In this document: positions 16,544 to 25,861 of the stretch, piece after piece
Numbering within the stretch: position 1 is the first letter of the stretch
How the letters are laid out: every line of letters begins with the position of its first letter
Made by a program: the position numbers and the translations under genes
The notes under the pieces: generated by a model
Seen by the model: the letters and a program-made list of their open reading frames with translations, nothing else
Databases searched by the model: none
What the model was told of the DNA's origin: nothing
Origin: an uncultured Lachnospiraceae bacterium
GTDB lineage: Bacteria > Bacillota > Clostridia > Lachnospirales > Lachnospiraceae
Assembly (NCBI GenBank): GCA_910578885.1
Contig: CAJTSH010000018.1
Location: 7,103-71,102 of the forward strand
Length of the DNA stretch: 64,000 nt
Reading direction: 5' to 3'

Positions 16544-18307
16544 ATGGACATATTTGGAATACTCTCACTTATCGGCGGTCTTGCGCTGTTTTTGTATGGA
16601 ATGAATGTAATGGGCGCAGGGCTCGAGAAAGTGTCAGGCGGTAGATTAGAGCGGATTTTGGAGAAACTGACTTCAAATCCGCTTAAAGCTGTTTTGTTAG
16701 GGGCGGGAGTTACAGCAGTCATCCAGTCGTCTTCCGCAACTACCGTTATGGTCGTGGGTTTTGTGAATTCCGGAATTATGAAGCTTTCTCAGGCAATTGG
16801 AATTATTATGGGGGCCAATGTGGGAACGACAATTACGTCATGGCTGTTAAGCCTTGGAGGGATTGAAGGAGACAGTCTTTTTATACGTCTATTAAAGCCT
16901 TCCTCCTTTTCTCCGGTGTTGGCATTGATTGGAATTATTCTTTTGATGTCAGGTAAGAATGATAAAAGGAAAAATGTCGGAGAAATTCTTCTTGGATTTG
17001 CAGTACTGATGTATGGAATGGAGGCTATGAGCGGTGCAGTTAAGCCGCTTGCAGACGTACCTGAATTTACAAATATCCTGATGATGTTTCAAAATCCGAT
17101 TTTGGGAGTGCTGGTGGGAGCGTTGCTGACTGCAGTAATCCAGAGTTCTTCCGCTTCGGTAGGTATTTTACAGGCTTTGTCTGTTACGGGGGCGTTTACT
17201 TATGGGTCAGTTCTTCCGATTATTATGGGACAGAACATCGGAACTTGTGTGACAGCCATGATATCATCAGTTGGCGCAAACAAGAATGCTAAGAGAGCGG
17301 CGTTTGTGCATCTGTATTTTAATATATTTGGTACAATCTTATTCCTTTTGTGTTATTATATTCTAAATGCAGTCTTTCGGTTTCCGTTTACGGATGAAAC
17401 GGTCGGATATGCCGGAATAGCGGTGATTCACAGTATTTTTAATATATTCACGACACTGGCGCTGCTGCCGGCGGTAGGTCTTTTGGAAAGGTTTGCCTAC
17501 CTTACTATACCGGAGTCCGGGGATGAGAAGGAAGGCTCGAGGGATGATTTTCCTCTGTTGGATGAGCGTTTTCTTGCGACGCCGTCCTTTGCAATCGAAC
17601 AATGCCATACGGTTGTAAAGCAGATGGCGGGCTTATCGAAGGACTCATTTTTAGGAGCGATGGAGCTGGTCAGTCATTATTCCGGCAAACTTGCCAAAAA
17701 AGTAATAGAACAGGAAAATACTGTTGACCGGTATGAGGATAAGCTGCGCGCCTATTTGACCAGATTAAGCGGACAGAGCTTAGGGTATGCCGACAGCCAG
17801 AACGTATCGACATTGATGCACTGCATTACGGACTTTGAGCGTATTTCCGATCATGCGGCGAATGTGGTGGAATCAGTTCAGGCAATGAAGAAAAAAGATC
17901 TGTCCTTTTCAAAAAAAGCAGTGGAGGAAATGGAAATTTTCCGAAATGCGATTTCTGATATTTTAGAGCGGTCCATCGGAGCTTTTATTTCAGAAGACGA
18001 AGCTCTTGCAAGAACGGTAGAGCCTTTGGAAGAAGTGATAGATGAGTTAAATAAAGATGTAAAGAAACGTCACGTAAAGCGTTTGCGTAAAGGAAAGTGT
18101 ACGATTGAGCTGGGACTGGCGCTTTCCGATATTGCAACAAATTATGAGAGAGTGGCGGATCATTGTTCCAATATTTCGGTCTATATGATTCAGGTTCAGG
18201 ATAACCAGTTGGAGGAGCATGAGTATGTAAATTATTTAAAGGAAGAGGATAACAGATACTTTACAGAACAGGTCGCAGAATTTAAGAATAAGTATCTTCT
18301 TCCATAG
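16544..18307 (+). CDS. Na/Pi cotransporter with C-terminal PhoU-like domain
   Basis: 587 residues. Two inverted membrane repeats carry the hallmark QSSSA motifs (TAVIQSSSATTVMVVGF near residue 60, TAVIQSSSASVGILQAL near 195) of the NptA/PhoS Na+/phosphate cotransporter family. After about residue 340 a helical PhoU-like domain follows (FERISDHAANVVESVQ, NYERVADHCSNISVYM). It would import phosphate with Na+ and may sense or signal phosphate state. Start ATG 16544 follows GAGGAGGG; seven upstream in-frame codons lie over the ribosome site. A two-component system follows 15 bases later, and Pho-box-like repeats precede it. Confidence 0.92.
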   Translation: MDIFGILSLIGGLALFLYGMNVMGAGLEKVSGGRLERILEKLTSNPLKAVLLGAGVTAVIQSSSATTVMVVGFVNSGIMKLSQAIGIIMGANVGTTITSWLLSLGGIEGDSLFIRLLKPSSFSPVLALIGIILLMSGKNDKRKNVGEILLGFAVLMYGMEAMSGAVKPLADVPEFTNILMMFQNPILGVLVGALLTAVIQSSSASVGILQALSVTGAFTYGSVLPIIMGQNIGTCVTAMISSVGANKNAKRAAFVHLYFNIFGTILFLLCYYILNAVFRFPFTDETVGYAGIAVIHSIFNIFTTLALLPAVGLLERFAYLTIPESGDEKEGSRDDFPLLDERFLATPSFAIEQCHTVVKQMAGLSKDSFLGAMELVSHYSGKLAKKVIEQENTVDRYEDKLRAYLTRLSGQSLGYADSQNVSTLMHCITDFERISDHAANVVESVQAMKKKDLSFSKKAVEEMEIFRNAISDILERSIGAFISEDEALARTVEPLEEVIDELNKDVKKRHVKRLRKGKCTIELGLALSDIATNYERVADHCSNISVYMIQVQDNQLEEHEYVNYLKEEDNRYFTEQVAEFKNKYLLP

Positions 18308-18322
18308 AGAGGGGAATCGGAA

Positions 18323-18994
18323 ATGTCTGTCATTTATATTGTCGAGGATGATGTTAATATCAGGGAAATTGAGCGGTATGCGTTAAAGAACAGTGGATTT
18401 TTGGTCAAAGAATTTGGCTGTGGGAAAGATTTTTTTAAGGCTTTAGAAAATAAGATACCAAGTCTTGTGATTTTAGATATTATGCTCCCGGATGAGGATG
18501 GTCTGAATATACTAACGAAGCTGCGGAAAACACATGGATTATCCAAGATTCCGGTTATTATGGTGACGGCGAAAACGACTGAAATCGATAAGGTTCGGGG
18601 CTTGGATATGGGGGCGGATGACTATATGACGAAACCCTTTGGAGTCATGGAGCTGATTTCTAGAGTGAAGGCGCTGCTTCGGCGCGTGGGAGACATTGCT
18701 CAGGATACGGTTTTGACCTGTGCCGATATTACACTGGATACGGAGCGCCATACCGTAAGGGTGGAGGATGAGCTGTGTGAGCTGACCTTCAAGGAGTTCG
18801 AGCTTTTAAAGTATCTAATGATTAATGAAGGGATTGTGTTATCCAGAGACAAGATAATGAATCAGGTCTGGGGCTTTGAGTATGAGGGAGAAAGCCGGAC
18901 GGTAGATATGCACATCAAGACTTTGCGTCAGAAGCTGGGAGACGGCGGAACTGTCATTAAGACGGTGCGAAACGTGGGGTATCTGATTGAGTGA
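18323..18994 (+). CDS. PhoP-like OmpR-family response regulator
   Basis: 223 residues: receiver with IVEDDVN, phosphoacceptor in VILDIMLPDEDG near residue 52, TKPFG lysine near 101, and a winged-helix domain ending RTVDMHIKTLRQKLGDGG ... TVRNVGYLIE, the classic PhoB/PhoP tail. It is placed between a phosphate cotransporter and a PhoR-like kinase, so a phosphate-starvation role is likely; the direct repeats at 16400-16418 would be its target. Start ATG 18323 after GAGGGGAA. Confidence 0.92.
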   Translation: MSVIYIVEDDVNIREIERYALKNSGFLVKEFGCGKDFFKALENKIPSLVILDIMLPDEDGLNILTKLRKTHGLSKIPVIMVTAKTTEIDKVRGLDMGADDYMTKPFGVMELISRVKALLRRVGDIAQDTVLTCADITLDTERHTVRVEDELCELTFKEFELLKYLMINEGIVLSRDKIMNQVWGFEYEGESRTVDMHIKTLRQKLGDGGTVIKTVRNVGYLIE

Positions 18995-19025
18995 AACAGA
19001 ACGGCTTTGGAGGAAAAGAACCGTC

Positions 19026-20336
19026 ATGAAAAAGAAAATTCGATTCAGATTTATGATTGTAAGTGCGGTTGCATTGACCGTGACTGCAATCAGTGCAATG
19101 TTTATTTATTATAATATCTTAAAGGATCAGATATTTGCGGATCTAAAGGCGTATGCCCATATCATTGAGCAGATCGATTTGGCGGCTGATGGAAAAAGTT
19201 CCTATAATCCTTGGGAAGATGAACTTCGAATTACGTTGATTGATAAGGACGGAGGCGTACTCTATGAAAGCTATGCCAATAAGGAGGAGATGGACAATCA
19301 CAGAGAGCGTCCGGAAATTAAAGAGGCTTTAGCGGATGGTCAGGGGACAGCGATACGTCTTTCCGATACAGTATCCATGCACACTTTTTATTATGCGGTT
19401 AAGCTGCCGGACGGCATTGTGCTGCGGATTGGAAAGGATTCAGACAGCATTATGAGCATTATGAAAAATACAATAGGAATTGTATGCGTGACAGCTTTTC
19501 TGGTTTTTGCCGTCTGTATATGGATTTCTTATTACCTGACCGGAAAGCTGGTAGAGCCGATTGAGAAGATGGCGGCAAATATTGTGATGGTGGACGAAGA
19601 AACGGTATATGAAGAAATCAGACCGTTCATTACTACGATAAAAGAGCAGCATGTGAATATTTTGAACAATGCCCAGATGCGGCAGGAATTTACGGCAAAT
19701 GTTTCTCATGAATTGAAAACACCCCTGACAGCGATATCCGGCTATGCAGAACTGATTGGAAACGGCATGGCGGGAGAGGATGACACCAAACGGTTTGCAA
19801 AAGAGATTTACCAGAATGCGAACCGTCTTCAAGTATTAATTAACGATATCATCAATCTGTCAGAGCTGGATTCCAAGGATTTCACGATAGATTATGAACA
19901 GGTAGACCTGTATGATCTGGCGGCGAACTGCCTTGCCGCATTGGAGCTGCAGGCGTCCAAACAGGATATTACATTAAGGCTGATGGGGGAATCCTGTGTC
20001 ATTACTTCCAGCAAGACGCTGATGGACGAGCTTTTATATAACTTATGCAGTAATGCGGTACGTTATAATAGGCATGGCGGAACGGTTACGGTTACTACGG
20101 GAAGCAGGAACGGCAGGAGTTATCTGTCGGTGGAGGATACGGGAATCGGGATTTCAGAGGAACACCAGCAGAGAGTGTTCGAGCGTTTTTATCGGGTTGA
20201 TAAGAGCCGTTCGAAGTCCACCGGGGGAACCGGGCTGGGACTTGCAATTGTGAAACATATTGTAGCGCAGCATGATGCGCAGATTACATTGACCAGTGAA
20301 AAGGGAAAGGGGACGCGGATAGAAGTAGTGTTTTGA
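19026..20336 (+). CDS. PhoR-like sensor histidine kinase
   Basis: 436 residues. Membrane segments at about 10-30 and 150-172 frame an external sensor domain; the cytoplasmic part has the H-box TANVSHELKTPLTAISGYAEL, N-box YNLCSNAVRYN, G1 VEDTGIGI and G2 GTGLGLAIVKHI. This is the standard PhoR/WalK core without an obvious PAS domain. The start is ATG 19026 after GGAGGAAAAG; a TTG at 18987 would overlap the regulator gene and is less likely. Partner of the preceding response regulator. Confidence 0.92.
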   Translation: MKKKIRFRFMIVSAVALTVTAISAMFIYYNILKDQIFADLKAYAHIIEQIDLAADGKSSYNPWEDELRITLIDKDGGVLYESYANKEEMDNHRERPEIKEALADGQGTAIRLSDTVSMHTFYYAVKLPDGIVLRIGKDSDSIMSIMKNTIGIVCVTAFLVFAVCIWISYYLTGKLVEPIEKMAANIVMVDEETVYEEIRPFITTIKEQHVNILNNAQMRQEFTANVSHELKTPLTAISGYAELIGNGMAGEDDTKRFAKEIYQNANRLQVLINDIINLSELDSKDFTIDYEQVDLYDLAANCLAALELQASKQDITLRLMGESCVITSSKTLMDELLYNLCSNAVRYNRHGGTVTVTTGSRNGRSYLSVEDTGIGISEEHQQRVFERFYRVDKSRSKSTGGTGLGLAIVKHIVAQHDAQITLTSEKGKGTRIEVVF

Positions 20337-20411
20337 TGGAAATAATATAGCAGATTCTGTTTTGCATAATAGGATAGATGTATTTATCGGAAAGAAAGAG
20401 GGAAGAAAAGA

Positions 20412-21365
20412 ATGGTATATTTATTGTTGGTTCTAGGATTTGTATTGCTGATTAAGGGGGCGGATTTTTTTGTGGAAGGCAGTTCCTTTGTAGCAAAAAA
20501 GCTGCATGTTCCATCTATTATTATTGGCTTGACAATTGTCGCAATGGGCACTTCTTTGCCGGAATGTGCCGTTAGTATTACGGCGTCTATGACAAATAAT
20601 AATGAGCTGGCAGTCAGCAATGTGTTTGGTTCAAATATTTTTAATTTGGTTGTAGTGTGCGGGGCCAGCGCATTATTTGTACCGCTTGCAGTACAAGTAA
20701 ATACTTTAAAGAAGGAGCTGCCGTTTTCGATTCTGATGGGCGTTTTGCTTTTGCTTCTCGGATATTTCGGAATGGAGGTAAGCCGTGTGGACGGATTGAT
20801 TCTTTTGGCGCTTTTCTTAGGATTTTTCCTCTGGATGATTCGTTCCGCATTGAAAGCAAAGGCAGATGGAAGTAATTTGGAGGGAAAAGAGGGTACGGAT
20901 GAAGATTCGGTAAAGGATCTGTCGGGATCTCGGTGTTTTCTTTCTATCGTCGGAGGTATGATTGCGATTAAAGTGGGAGGAGATTTTGTGGTAGATTCCG
21001 CTTCTGAAATTGCAGCAGATTTTGGATTGAGCCAGAATTTAATTGGTCTTACGATTGTCGCAATGGGTACTTCTCTTCCGGAACTGGTGACGTCTGTTGT
21101 AGCGGCAAGGAAGAAGGAAGTGGATATGGCGATTGGAAACGTAATCGGCTCCAATATTTTTAATATCCTTTTAGTTATCGGTATATCTGCAGCTATCAGC
21201 CCTATTACGTTTGTCATGGAAAATGTGATGGATGCGGTGATTCTCACCGTAATGAGCATTGCCGTCATGGGATTTGCCTGGAGTAAGCACAAGATTGAGC
21301 GAAAAGAAGGGTTAATTATGCTGCTTGCTTATGCCGGATATATGGTATATATCTGCATGCGGTAG
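20412..21365 (+). CDS. Calcium/sodium antiporter (CaCA family, YrbG-like)
   Basis: 317 residues with ten hydrophobic segments in two halves. Each half carries the alpha-repeat motif GLTIVAMGTSLPE (near residues 37 and 212) and GSNIFN (near 75 and 250), which together form the cation sites of K+-independent Ca2+/Na+ exchangers. The acidic cytoplasmic link (EGTDEDSVKD) separates the halves. Start ATG 20412. It follows the PhoR-like kinase by 75 bases and may be co-transcribed; calcium export next to phosphate import could limit calcium phosphate formation, which is only an inference. Confidence 0.92.
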   Translation: MVYLLLVLGFVLLIKGADFFVEGSSFVAKKLHVPSIIIGLTIVAMGTSLPECAVSITASMTNNNELAVSNVFGSNIFNLVVVCGASALFVPLAVQVNTLKKELPFSILMGVLLLLLGYFGMEVSRVDGLILLALFLGFFLWMIRSALKAKADGSNLEGKEGTDEDSVKDLSGSRCFLSIVGGMIAIKVGGDFVVDSASEIAADFGLSQNLIGLTIVAMGTSLPELVTSVVAARKKEVDMAIGNVIGSNIFNILLVIGISAAISPITFVMENVMDAVILTVMSIAVMGFAWSKHKIERKEGLIMLLAYAGYMVYICMR

Positions 21366-21398
21366 TATAAGTACAGGAGAAAATATATTAAATAAAAG

Positions 21399-21437
21399 AA
21401 CCTGCTTCAGGCGTTAGCCAGCCTGAAGCAGGTTTTT
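21399..21437. terminator. Bidirectional terminator, antiporter and convergent lipoprotein
   Basis: AACCTGCTTCAGGC (21399-21412) pairs with GCCTGAAGCAGGTT (21421-21434); T run on the right, A-rich on the left. The stop codon of the minus-strand gene lies in the loop. Confidence 0.9.
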
Positions 21438-23051
21438 AAATACATCGGTCGCATACTGCCCGGATTCCAACTTGCAGAAATCTTCCAGATACAAATAATA
21501 GAGTTGGTTGTCGGAGGTCTTTAGCATGAACCAGTGTTCATTGTCCGTTGCCGGAAAGCTGACGGGTCCATCCTTAGGCGTCAGAGTTATAGCGTCTGTA
21601 TTACGGCTTTTTTCTTTGTAAACAGTTACATCTGCCAGAATTTCATGATATTTGTATTCCTCAGGAAAATTTTCCATGTTGATATAATACCAACTCTGCG
21701 GAATCATTTCCAGTGAATTATCCTTTAACTGATATAGAACGGAGGTATTTGCAGTTTCTAAAAGATTGATTGGCAAATCTGCCATCAAGGTGCCGTCTCC
21801 GTTAATTTTGCAGGAAGAATGACTCAGTAAATCGCAAATATAGCCAAGATAACTTAAATTTCCTCTGTCGTACCGAAAGAAATATGTCACGTAATCATCA
21901 CTCATTCCATGATCCAAAATCGCAATCTCTGCGTATTCATCTGAAGTATCCAGATCAATGACATAATATTCCATATCAAATCCACTGGCGCCGTCTGAGA
22001 GACGGCAGTCGTCACTGAGCAGATATGAGGAGTAATCCGTACCATTGATGGTAAATGTACAGGAGAGTTCTCCGGTTGTTTCTTCAAGGGTGCAGTCAAA
22101 GAAAATAGCATCCATATCTTCATTTCCGTCCAGATTCGCAGTTATCGTAGAGCCAATAGGAGAGGATAATTCAAAGGGACCGGTGTAGTGATATTTTGGT
22201 TCTAGCGTGCTAAGCTTCTGATAGGGAATCGTAAAAAAATATGCGCCGGCAGCATGAGGACCAAGCACGCCTGTATTCGATACAAAAGTGATACCGCCGT
22301 TGGTAAAGTACCAAGTATCCTCAGTCAGGATTTCATCCATAATTGCGGAAGAAACTGCCTCCGAAGAATTAGGAAGAGTTTCTTGATAGCGGGGAAGGTC
22401 AAGTTGTGACCGAATATATGCTTCTGCCTCGTCTAATAAAGTTTCCTTATCTGTAGAAATATCGGATAGTGAAAGAAGGCTGCCGGTTGTGCTGTCAAAA
22501 TTGAGTCCCCGATAGGAATAAATTCCATGAGCTCCGCCTGTGTAACTGCTCCGCAGCTGCCGTAAAGAAAGAATACTTTCGTCGGTGCGCTGCGGCTCAT
22601 AGATACAATCTGCATAGTATGCTGAAAAATCATCCGGGTTCTGCAAAAAAAGTTCTTCCGCCTCTGAAATTAAATCCTCAGCATAGGAAAGAAAATTTTT
22701 TTCCTCTTTCGAAAGGGCAGCGGCAATCATAGAAGATGCAGCTTCATTTTCGAAAATGCTGATAGTAGGTTTTTGATATTCTGTATGGAGCAGATCTGTC
22801 TGAGTATCCTCGTTCTGATAGGTTTTGGGAAGTTGTTGGTAATGAATCAAAATCTCACCGGGGTCATGGGGGAGGATATTTGGCTTGGTACTTTCTGTAT
22901 CGGGACTAACGGATTTATCTCCCTGAAAAACAGAATTGTCGGCAGAGGTTGTGTCAGGCGCCGATTTATCAGATGAACTTCCGGTTGGAAAATTGCAGCC
23001 ACCCAGAAGAAGGGTTAATGTACAGAATAGTACAATGCTTTTTCTTTTCAT
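21414..23051 (-). CDS. Lipoprotein with RsiV/DUF3298-like domain
   Basis: 545 residues. The lipobox LLGGC is at about residues 15-19 of MKRKSIVLFCTLTLLLGGC, followed by a Ser/Thr/Asp linker. The central part (about 70-270) matches the DUF4163/DUF3298 arrangement of RsiV and PdaC: a strand FLSYAEDLISEAEELF, the turn RSSYTGGAHGIYSYRGLNFD, the helix LLDEAEAYIRSQLDL and the end FVSNTGVLGPHAAGAYFFTIPY. RsiV binds lysozyme, so this surface protein may bind a wall-active ligand. The rest has no known domain. Two ATGs are possible; 23051 has a six-base gap to AGGAGG while 23057 abuts it, so 23051 is chosen. Confidence 0.75.
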   Translation of the reverse strand: MKRKSIVLFCTLTLLLGGCNFPTGSSSDKSAPDTTSADNSVFQGDKSVSPDTESTKPNILPHDPGEILIHYQQLPKTYQNEDTQTDLLHTEYQKPTISIFENEAASSMIAAALSKEEKNFLSYAEDLISEAEELFLQNPDDFSAYYADCIYEPQRTDESILSLRQLRSSYTGGAHGIYSYRGLNFDSTTGSLLSLSDISTDKETLLDEAEAYIRSQLDLPRYQETLPNSSEAVSSAIMDEILTEDTWYFTNGGITFVSNTGVLGPHAAGAYFFTIPYQKLSTLEPKYHYTGPFELSSPIGSTITANLDGNEDMDAIFFDCTLEETTGELSCTFTINGTDYSSYLLSDDCRLSDGASGFDMEYYVIDLDTSDEYAEIAILDHGMSDDYVTYFFRYDRGNLSYLGYICDLLSHSSCKINGDGTLMADLPINLLETANTSVLYQLKDNSLEMIPQSWYYINMENFPEEYKYHEILADVTVYKEKSRNTDAITLTPKDGPVSFPATDNEHWFMLKTSDNQLYYLYLEDFCKLESGQYATDVFKNLLQAG

Positions 23052-23077
23052 GATCATCCTCCTGTATGAGATTAAAT

Positions 23078-23169
23078 ATTATGCGAAGCAGAATCGGCTT
23101 CACATAATCGCATGGACGGCGCAAAGTCAGGGCCTTTTATGAGAATCCAGAATCGGGCTTCTCATAAGG
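23078..23169. repeat. Two related imperfect hairpins in tandem
   Basis: Hairpin 1 (23078-23107) pairs ATTATGCGAAGC with GCTTCACATAAT; hairpin 2 (23133-23169) pairs CCTTTTATGAGAA with TTCTCATAAGG. Both share AGAATCGG followed by CTTC and CATAA in the right half, suggesting duplication of one unit. They lie before the lipoprotein gene, upstream of the metG leader. Confidence 0.5.
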
Positions 23170-23368
23170 TATATGATAGGGTCAACTATAAGTTTGACTC
23201 TCTTCACCATAAAAAATACGTTTATATAATTATATCATATATCAAATATCGGAATTTCTTAAGATTCATTAAAAAAACGAAAGATTTCATTGACAATAAT
23301 AGTATCTATTGTTTAATAACAGGTTGATAGCGTAGTGAGGATTAGGAACCATTACGGTGAAGCGTGGC

Positions 23369-23397
23369 TTGACAAGGTATACAAATCATGGTATTTT
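23369..23397 (+). promoter_or_regulatory. Promoter of the metG T-box leader
   Basis: Consensus TTGACA at 23369-23374 and TATTTT at 23392-23397, 17-bp spacer. Confidence 0.65.
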
Positions 23398-23412
23398 GTT
23401 AGAATAATAAGA

Positions 23413-23739
23413 AAGAGAACGCAGAGAAAAAGAGAGTATGCTTATTGGAAGTCTACAGAGAAATTTCCAGTCTGCTATTTTGGCAGTGTGCTGAGAGGGA
23501 ATCATGGAAAATAAGCAGAAGATGGCTTTTGAGCGGCATGGCTGAATCACTGGGAGGTGGCTAGGCTGTGACAGGACCGCCTGTTATAGCGGCAGGTATT
23601 AACCATTGAAGGTCAGGTCAGAGTAAAGAGAAGATCTGAATCTTTGGCAGATACCGATGAGGCTTATACTGTGAAGTATAAGTGAATAGAAGTGGTAACA
23701 CGGGTACAACCCCGTCTTCTTAGGAAGGCGGGGTTTTTT
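23413..23739 (+). promoter_or_regulatory. T-box riboswitch upstream of metG, probable Met specifier
   Basis: The T-box core AAGTGGTAACACGGGT (23690-23705) is followed by a terminator CCCCGTCTTC/GAAGGCGGGG with a T run ending at 23739. In Stem I, GCTTATT (5' side) pairs with AATAAGC (23510-23516), placing AGAAGATGG in the specifier loop; ATG at 23522-23524 fits the downstream methionyl-tRNA synthetase. Compared with the Tyr and Ala T-boxes here there is one extra G before the codon, so the register is less certain. The TGGT bulge suits tRNA-Met. Confidence 0.85.
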
Positions 23740-23789
23740 GTATCAGTAGGATAGAACTTGATGTTGTGAAGCAGTAGGGTCTATGATAC
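23740..23789 (+). repeat. Post-terminator hairpin element, second copy
   Basis: GTATCA (23740-23745) pairs with TGATAC (23784-23789). The interior shares CTTG-TG-TGTGAAGC and GTCTATG with the element at 40585-40646. It starts right at the T run of the metG T-box terminator. Confidence 0.6.
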
Positions 23790-23830
23790 AAAAGGTATTA
23801 TGTGAAGCAAAAAATGAAAGGAGCTTTTAA

Positions 23831-25831
23831 ATGAGCAGCAAAGGAAAGTATTATCTTACAACTGCCATAGCGTATACCTCAGGAAAACCTCATATCGGTA
23901 ATACCTATGAAATTGTACTTGCAGATGCAATCGTAAGATTTAAACGGCAGGAGGGTTATGACGTATATTTCCAGACGGGAACCGATGAGCATGGACAAAA
24001 GATTGAGTTAAAGGCTGAAGAAGCAGGGATCACGCCGAAGGAATATGTAGACAATATCGCAGGTGAAGTGAAGCGAATCTGGGATTTAATGAATACATCT
24101 TATAATAATTTTGTCCGTACTACAGATGAGGATCATGAGAAACAGGTTGCTAAGATTTTCAAGAAACTGTACGACAAGGGCGACATTTACAAAGGCGCAT
24201 ATGAAGGTCTATACTGTACGCCTTGTGAATCCTTCTGGACGGAGTCGCAGTTGGTAGACGGTAAATGTCCTGACTGCGGGCGTGAGGTGCAGCCAGCAAA
24301 GGAAGAAGCGTATTTCTTTAAAATGAGCAAGTATGCCGATCGCTTGATTGAGCATATTAACACACATCCGGAGTTCATACAGCCGGTTTCACGTAAGAAT
24401 GAAATGATGAATAATTTCCTGCTTCCAGGGCTTCAGGATCTGTGCGTGTCCAGAACTTCTTTTCGTTGGGGTATTCCGGTGGATTTTGATTCGAAGCATG
24501 TGGTATATGTATGGCTGGATGCATTGACGAACTATATCACGAAGATTGGATATGATGCGGATGGAAACAGCACGGAGTTATTCAATAAGAACTGGCCTGC
24601 TGATTTGCATCTGATTGGAAAGGATATCGTGCGTTTCCACACGATTTATTGGCCGATTTTTCTGATGGCATTAGATTTACCTCTGCCAAAGCAGGTGTTT
24701 GGACATCCTTGGTTATTGCAGGGCGGCGATAAGATGAGCAAGTCGAAAGGAAATGTGATTTATGCGGATGATATGGCTGACTTATTTGGGGTAGATGCGA
24801 CCCGTTATTTTGTACTGCATGAAATGCCTTTTGAGAATGACGGAATTATTACATGGGAATTGGTGATTGAGCGTTTCAATTCTGATTTGGCAAATGTACT
24901 GGGCAATCTTGTAAACCGTACCATTTCTATGAGCAATAAGTATTTCGGCGGCGTTGTAAGCAAAACCGGAATAACCGATGTGATGGATGAAGATTTGAAA
25001 ACAGTAGCAGCCGGAACCAAAGAAAGGGTTGCGGCAAAGATGGATAAGCTGCGTGTAGCCGACGCCATTTCTGAAGTATTTGCACTGTTCAAGCGCTGCA
25101 ATAAATATATTGATGAGACGACGCCGTGGGTTCTTGCAAAGGATGAAGCGTCCATGCCGCGGTTAAGTGCAGTATTGTATAATCTGGTAGAATCCTTAAC
25201 AATTGGTGCAAGCCTGCTTCACAGCTTTTTACCGGAATCGGCAGAGAAAATTGTAAAGCAGTTGAATACCGGGCTTCGGGATTATGATAAATTGGATCAG
25301 TTCGGTCTCTACGAGAGCGGAAGAAAGGTGACGGATACGCCGGAAATTCTTTTTGCCCGTTTGGATGCAAAGGATGTTATGCCAAAGGTGGAGGCAATTC
25401 AGGCTGCCCAGAAAGCGGAGTTTGAAGCCGAGCAGAGGGCGTTGGGACTACTGCCGGAAGAAGGCAGCCAGAACGAAGAGCCAGTGATTGATATCGAGGC
25501 AAAAGAAGAAATAACGTATGACGATTTTATGAAAATGCAGTTCCAGATAGGTGAAATTATTGCATGCGAGGAAGTTCCAAAGTCCAAGAAACTGCTCTGT
25601 TCCAAGGTTCGTATCGGAAGTACGACCAAGCAGATTGTATCAGGAATCAAACAGCATTATTCTGCAGAAGAGATGGTGGGCAAAAAGGTCATGGTTCTGG
25701 TAAATCTAAAACCGGCAAAGCTGGCAGGCGTTGTTTCAGAGGGAATGCTGTTGTGTGCAGAGGATGAAAACGGTGTGCTTGCATTGATGATACCGGAGAA
25801 GAAGATGCCTGCGGGAGCAGAAATCTGCTAA
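23831..25831 (+). CDS. metG: Methionyl-tRNA synthetase with C-terminal tRNA-binding domain
   Basis: 666 residues. HIGH motif as KPHIGNTY near residue 19, a zinc knuckle with CTPCESFW and CPDCGREV (about 127-150), and KMSKS in GGDKMSKSKGN near 300. After about residue 560 comes an EMAPII/Trbp111-type OB fold (FMKMQFQIGEIIACEEVPKS ... IPEKKMPAGAEI) that binds tRNA and dimerises, as in B. subtilis MetS. It charges tRNA-Met for initiation and elongation. Start ATG 23831 follows AAAGGAG. Controlled by the T-box upstream; tatD follows 30 bases later. Confidence 0.97.
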   Translation: MSSKGKYYLTTAIAYTSGKPHIGNTYEIVLADAIVRFKRQEGYDVYFQTGTDEHGQKIELKAEEAGITPKEYVDNIAGEVKRIWDLMNTSYNNFVRTTDEDHEKQVAKIFKKLYDKGDIYKGAYEGLYCTPCESFWTESQLVDGKCPDCGREVQPAKEEAYFFKMSKYADRLIEHINTHPEFIQPVSRKNEMMNNFLLPGLQDLCVSRTSFRWGIPVDFDSKHVVYVWLDALTNYITKIGYDADGNSTELFNKNWPADLHLIGKDIVRFHTIYWPIFLMALDLPLPKQVFGHPWLLQGGDKMSKSKGNVIYADDMADLFGVDATRYFVLHEMPFENDGIITWELVIERFNSDLANVLGNLVNRTISMSNKYFGGVVSKTGITDVMDEDLKTVAAGTKERVAAKMDKLRVADAISEVFALFKRCNKYIDETTPWVLAKDEASMPRLSAVLYNLVESLTIGASLLHSFLPESAEKIVKQLNTGLRDYDKLDQFGLYESGRKVTDTPEILFARLDAKDVMPKVEAIQAAQKAEFEAEQRALGLLPEEGSQNEEPVIDIEAKEEITYDDFMKMQFQIGEIIACEEVPKSKKLLCSKVRIGSTTKQIVSGIKQHYSAEEMVGKKVMVLVNLKPAKLAGVVSEGMLLCAEDENGVLALMIPEKKMPAGAEIC

Positions 25832-25861
25832 GAATTCCTGATATAAAGGAGTATATATCAT

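Noticed and set aside
20384..21292. A 302-codon open frame on the minus strand
   Set aside because: It lies entirely antisense to the Ca/Na antiporter, whose repeated motifs are certain, and its translation is low-complexity without a ribosome site.
23501..23516. Another ATG (AATCATGG) as the metG T-box specifier
   Set aside because: It lies 5' of the AATAAGC strand that closes the upper stem, so it is outside the specifier loop.
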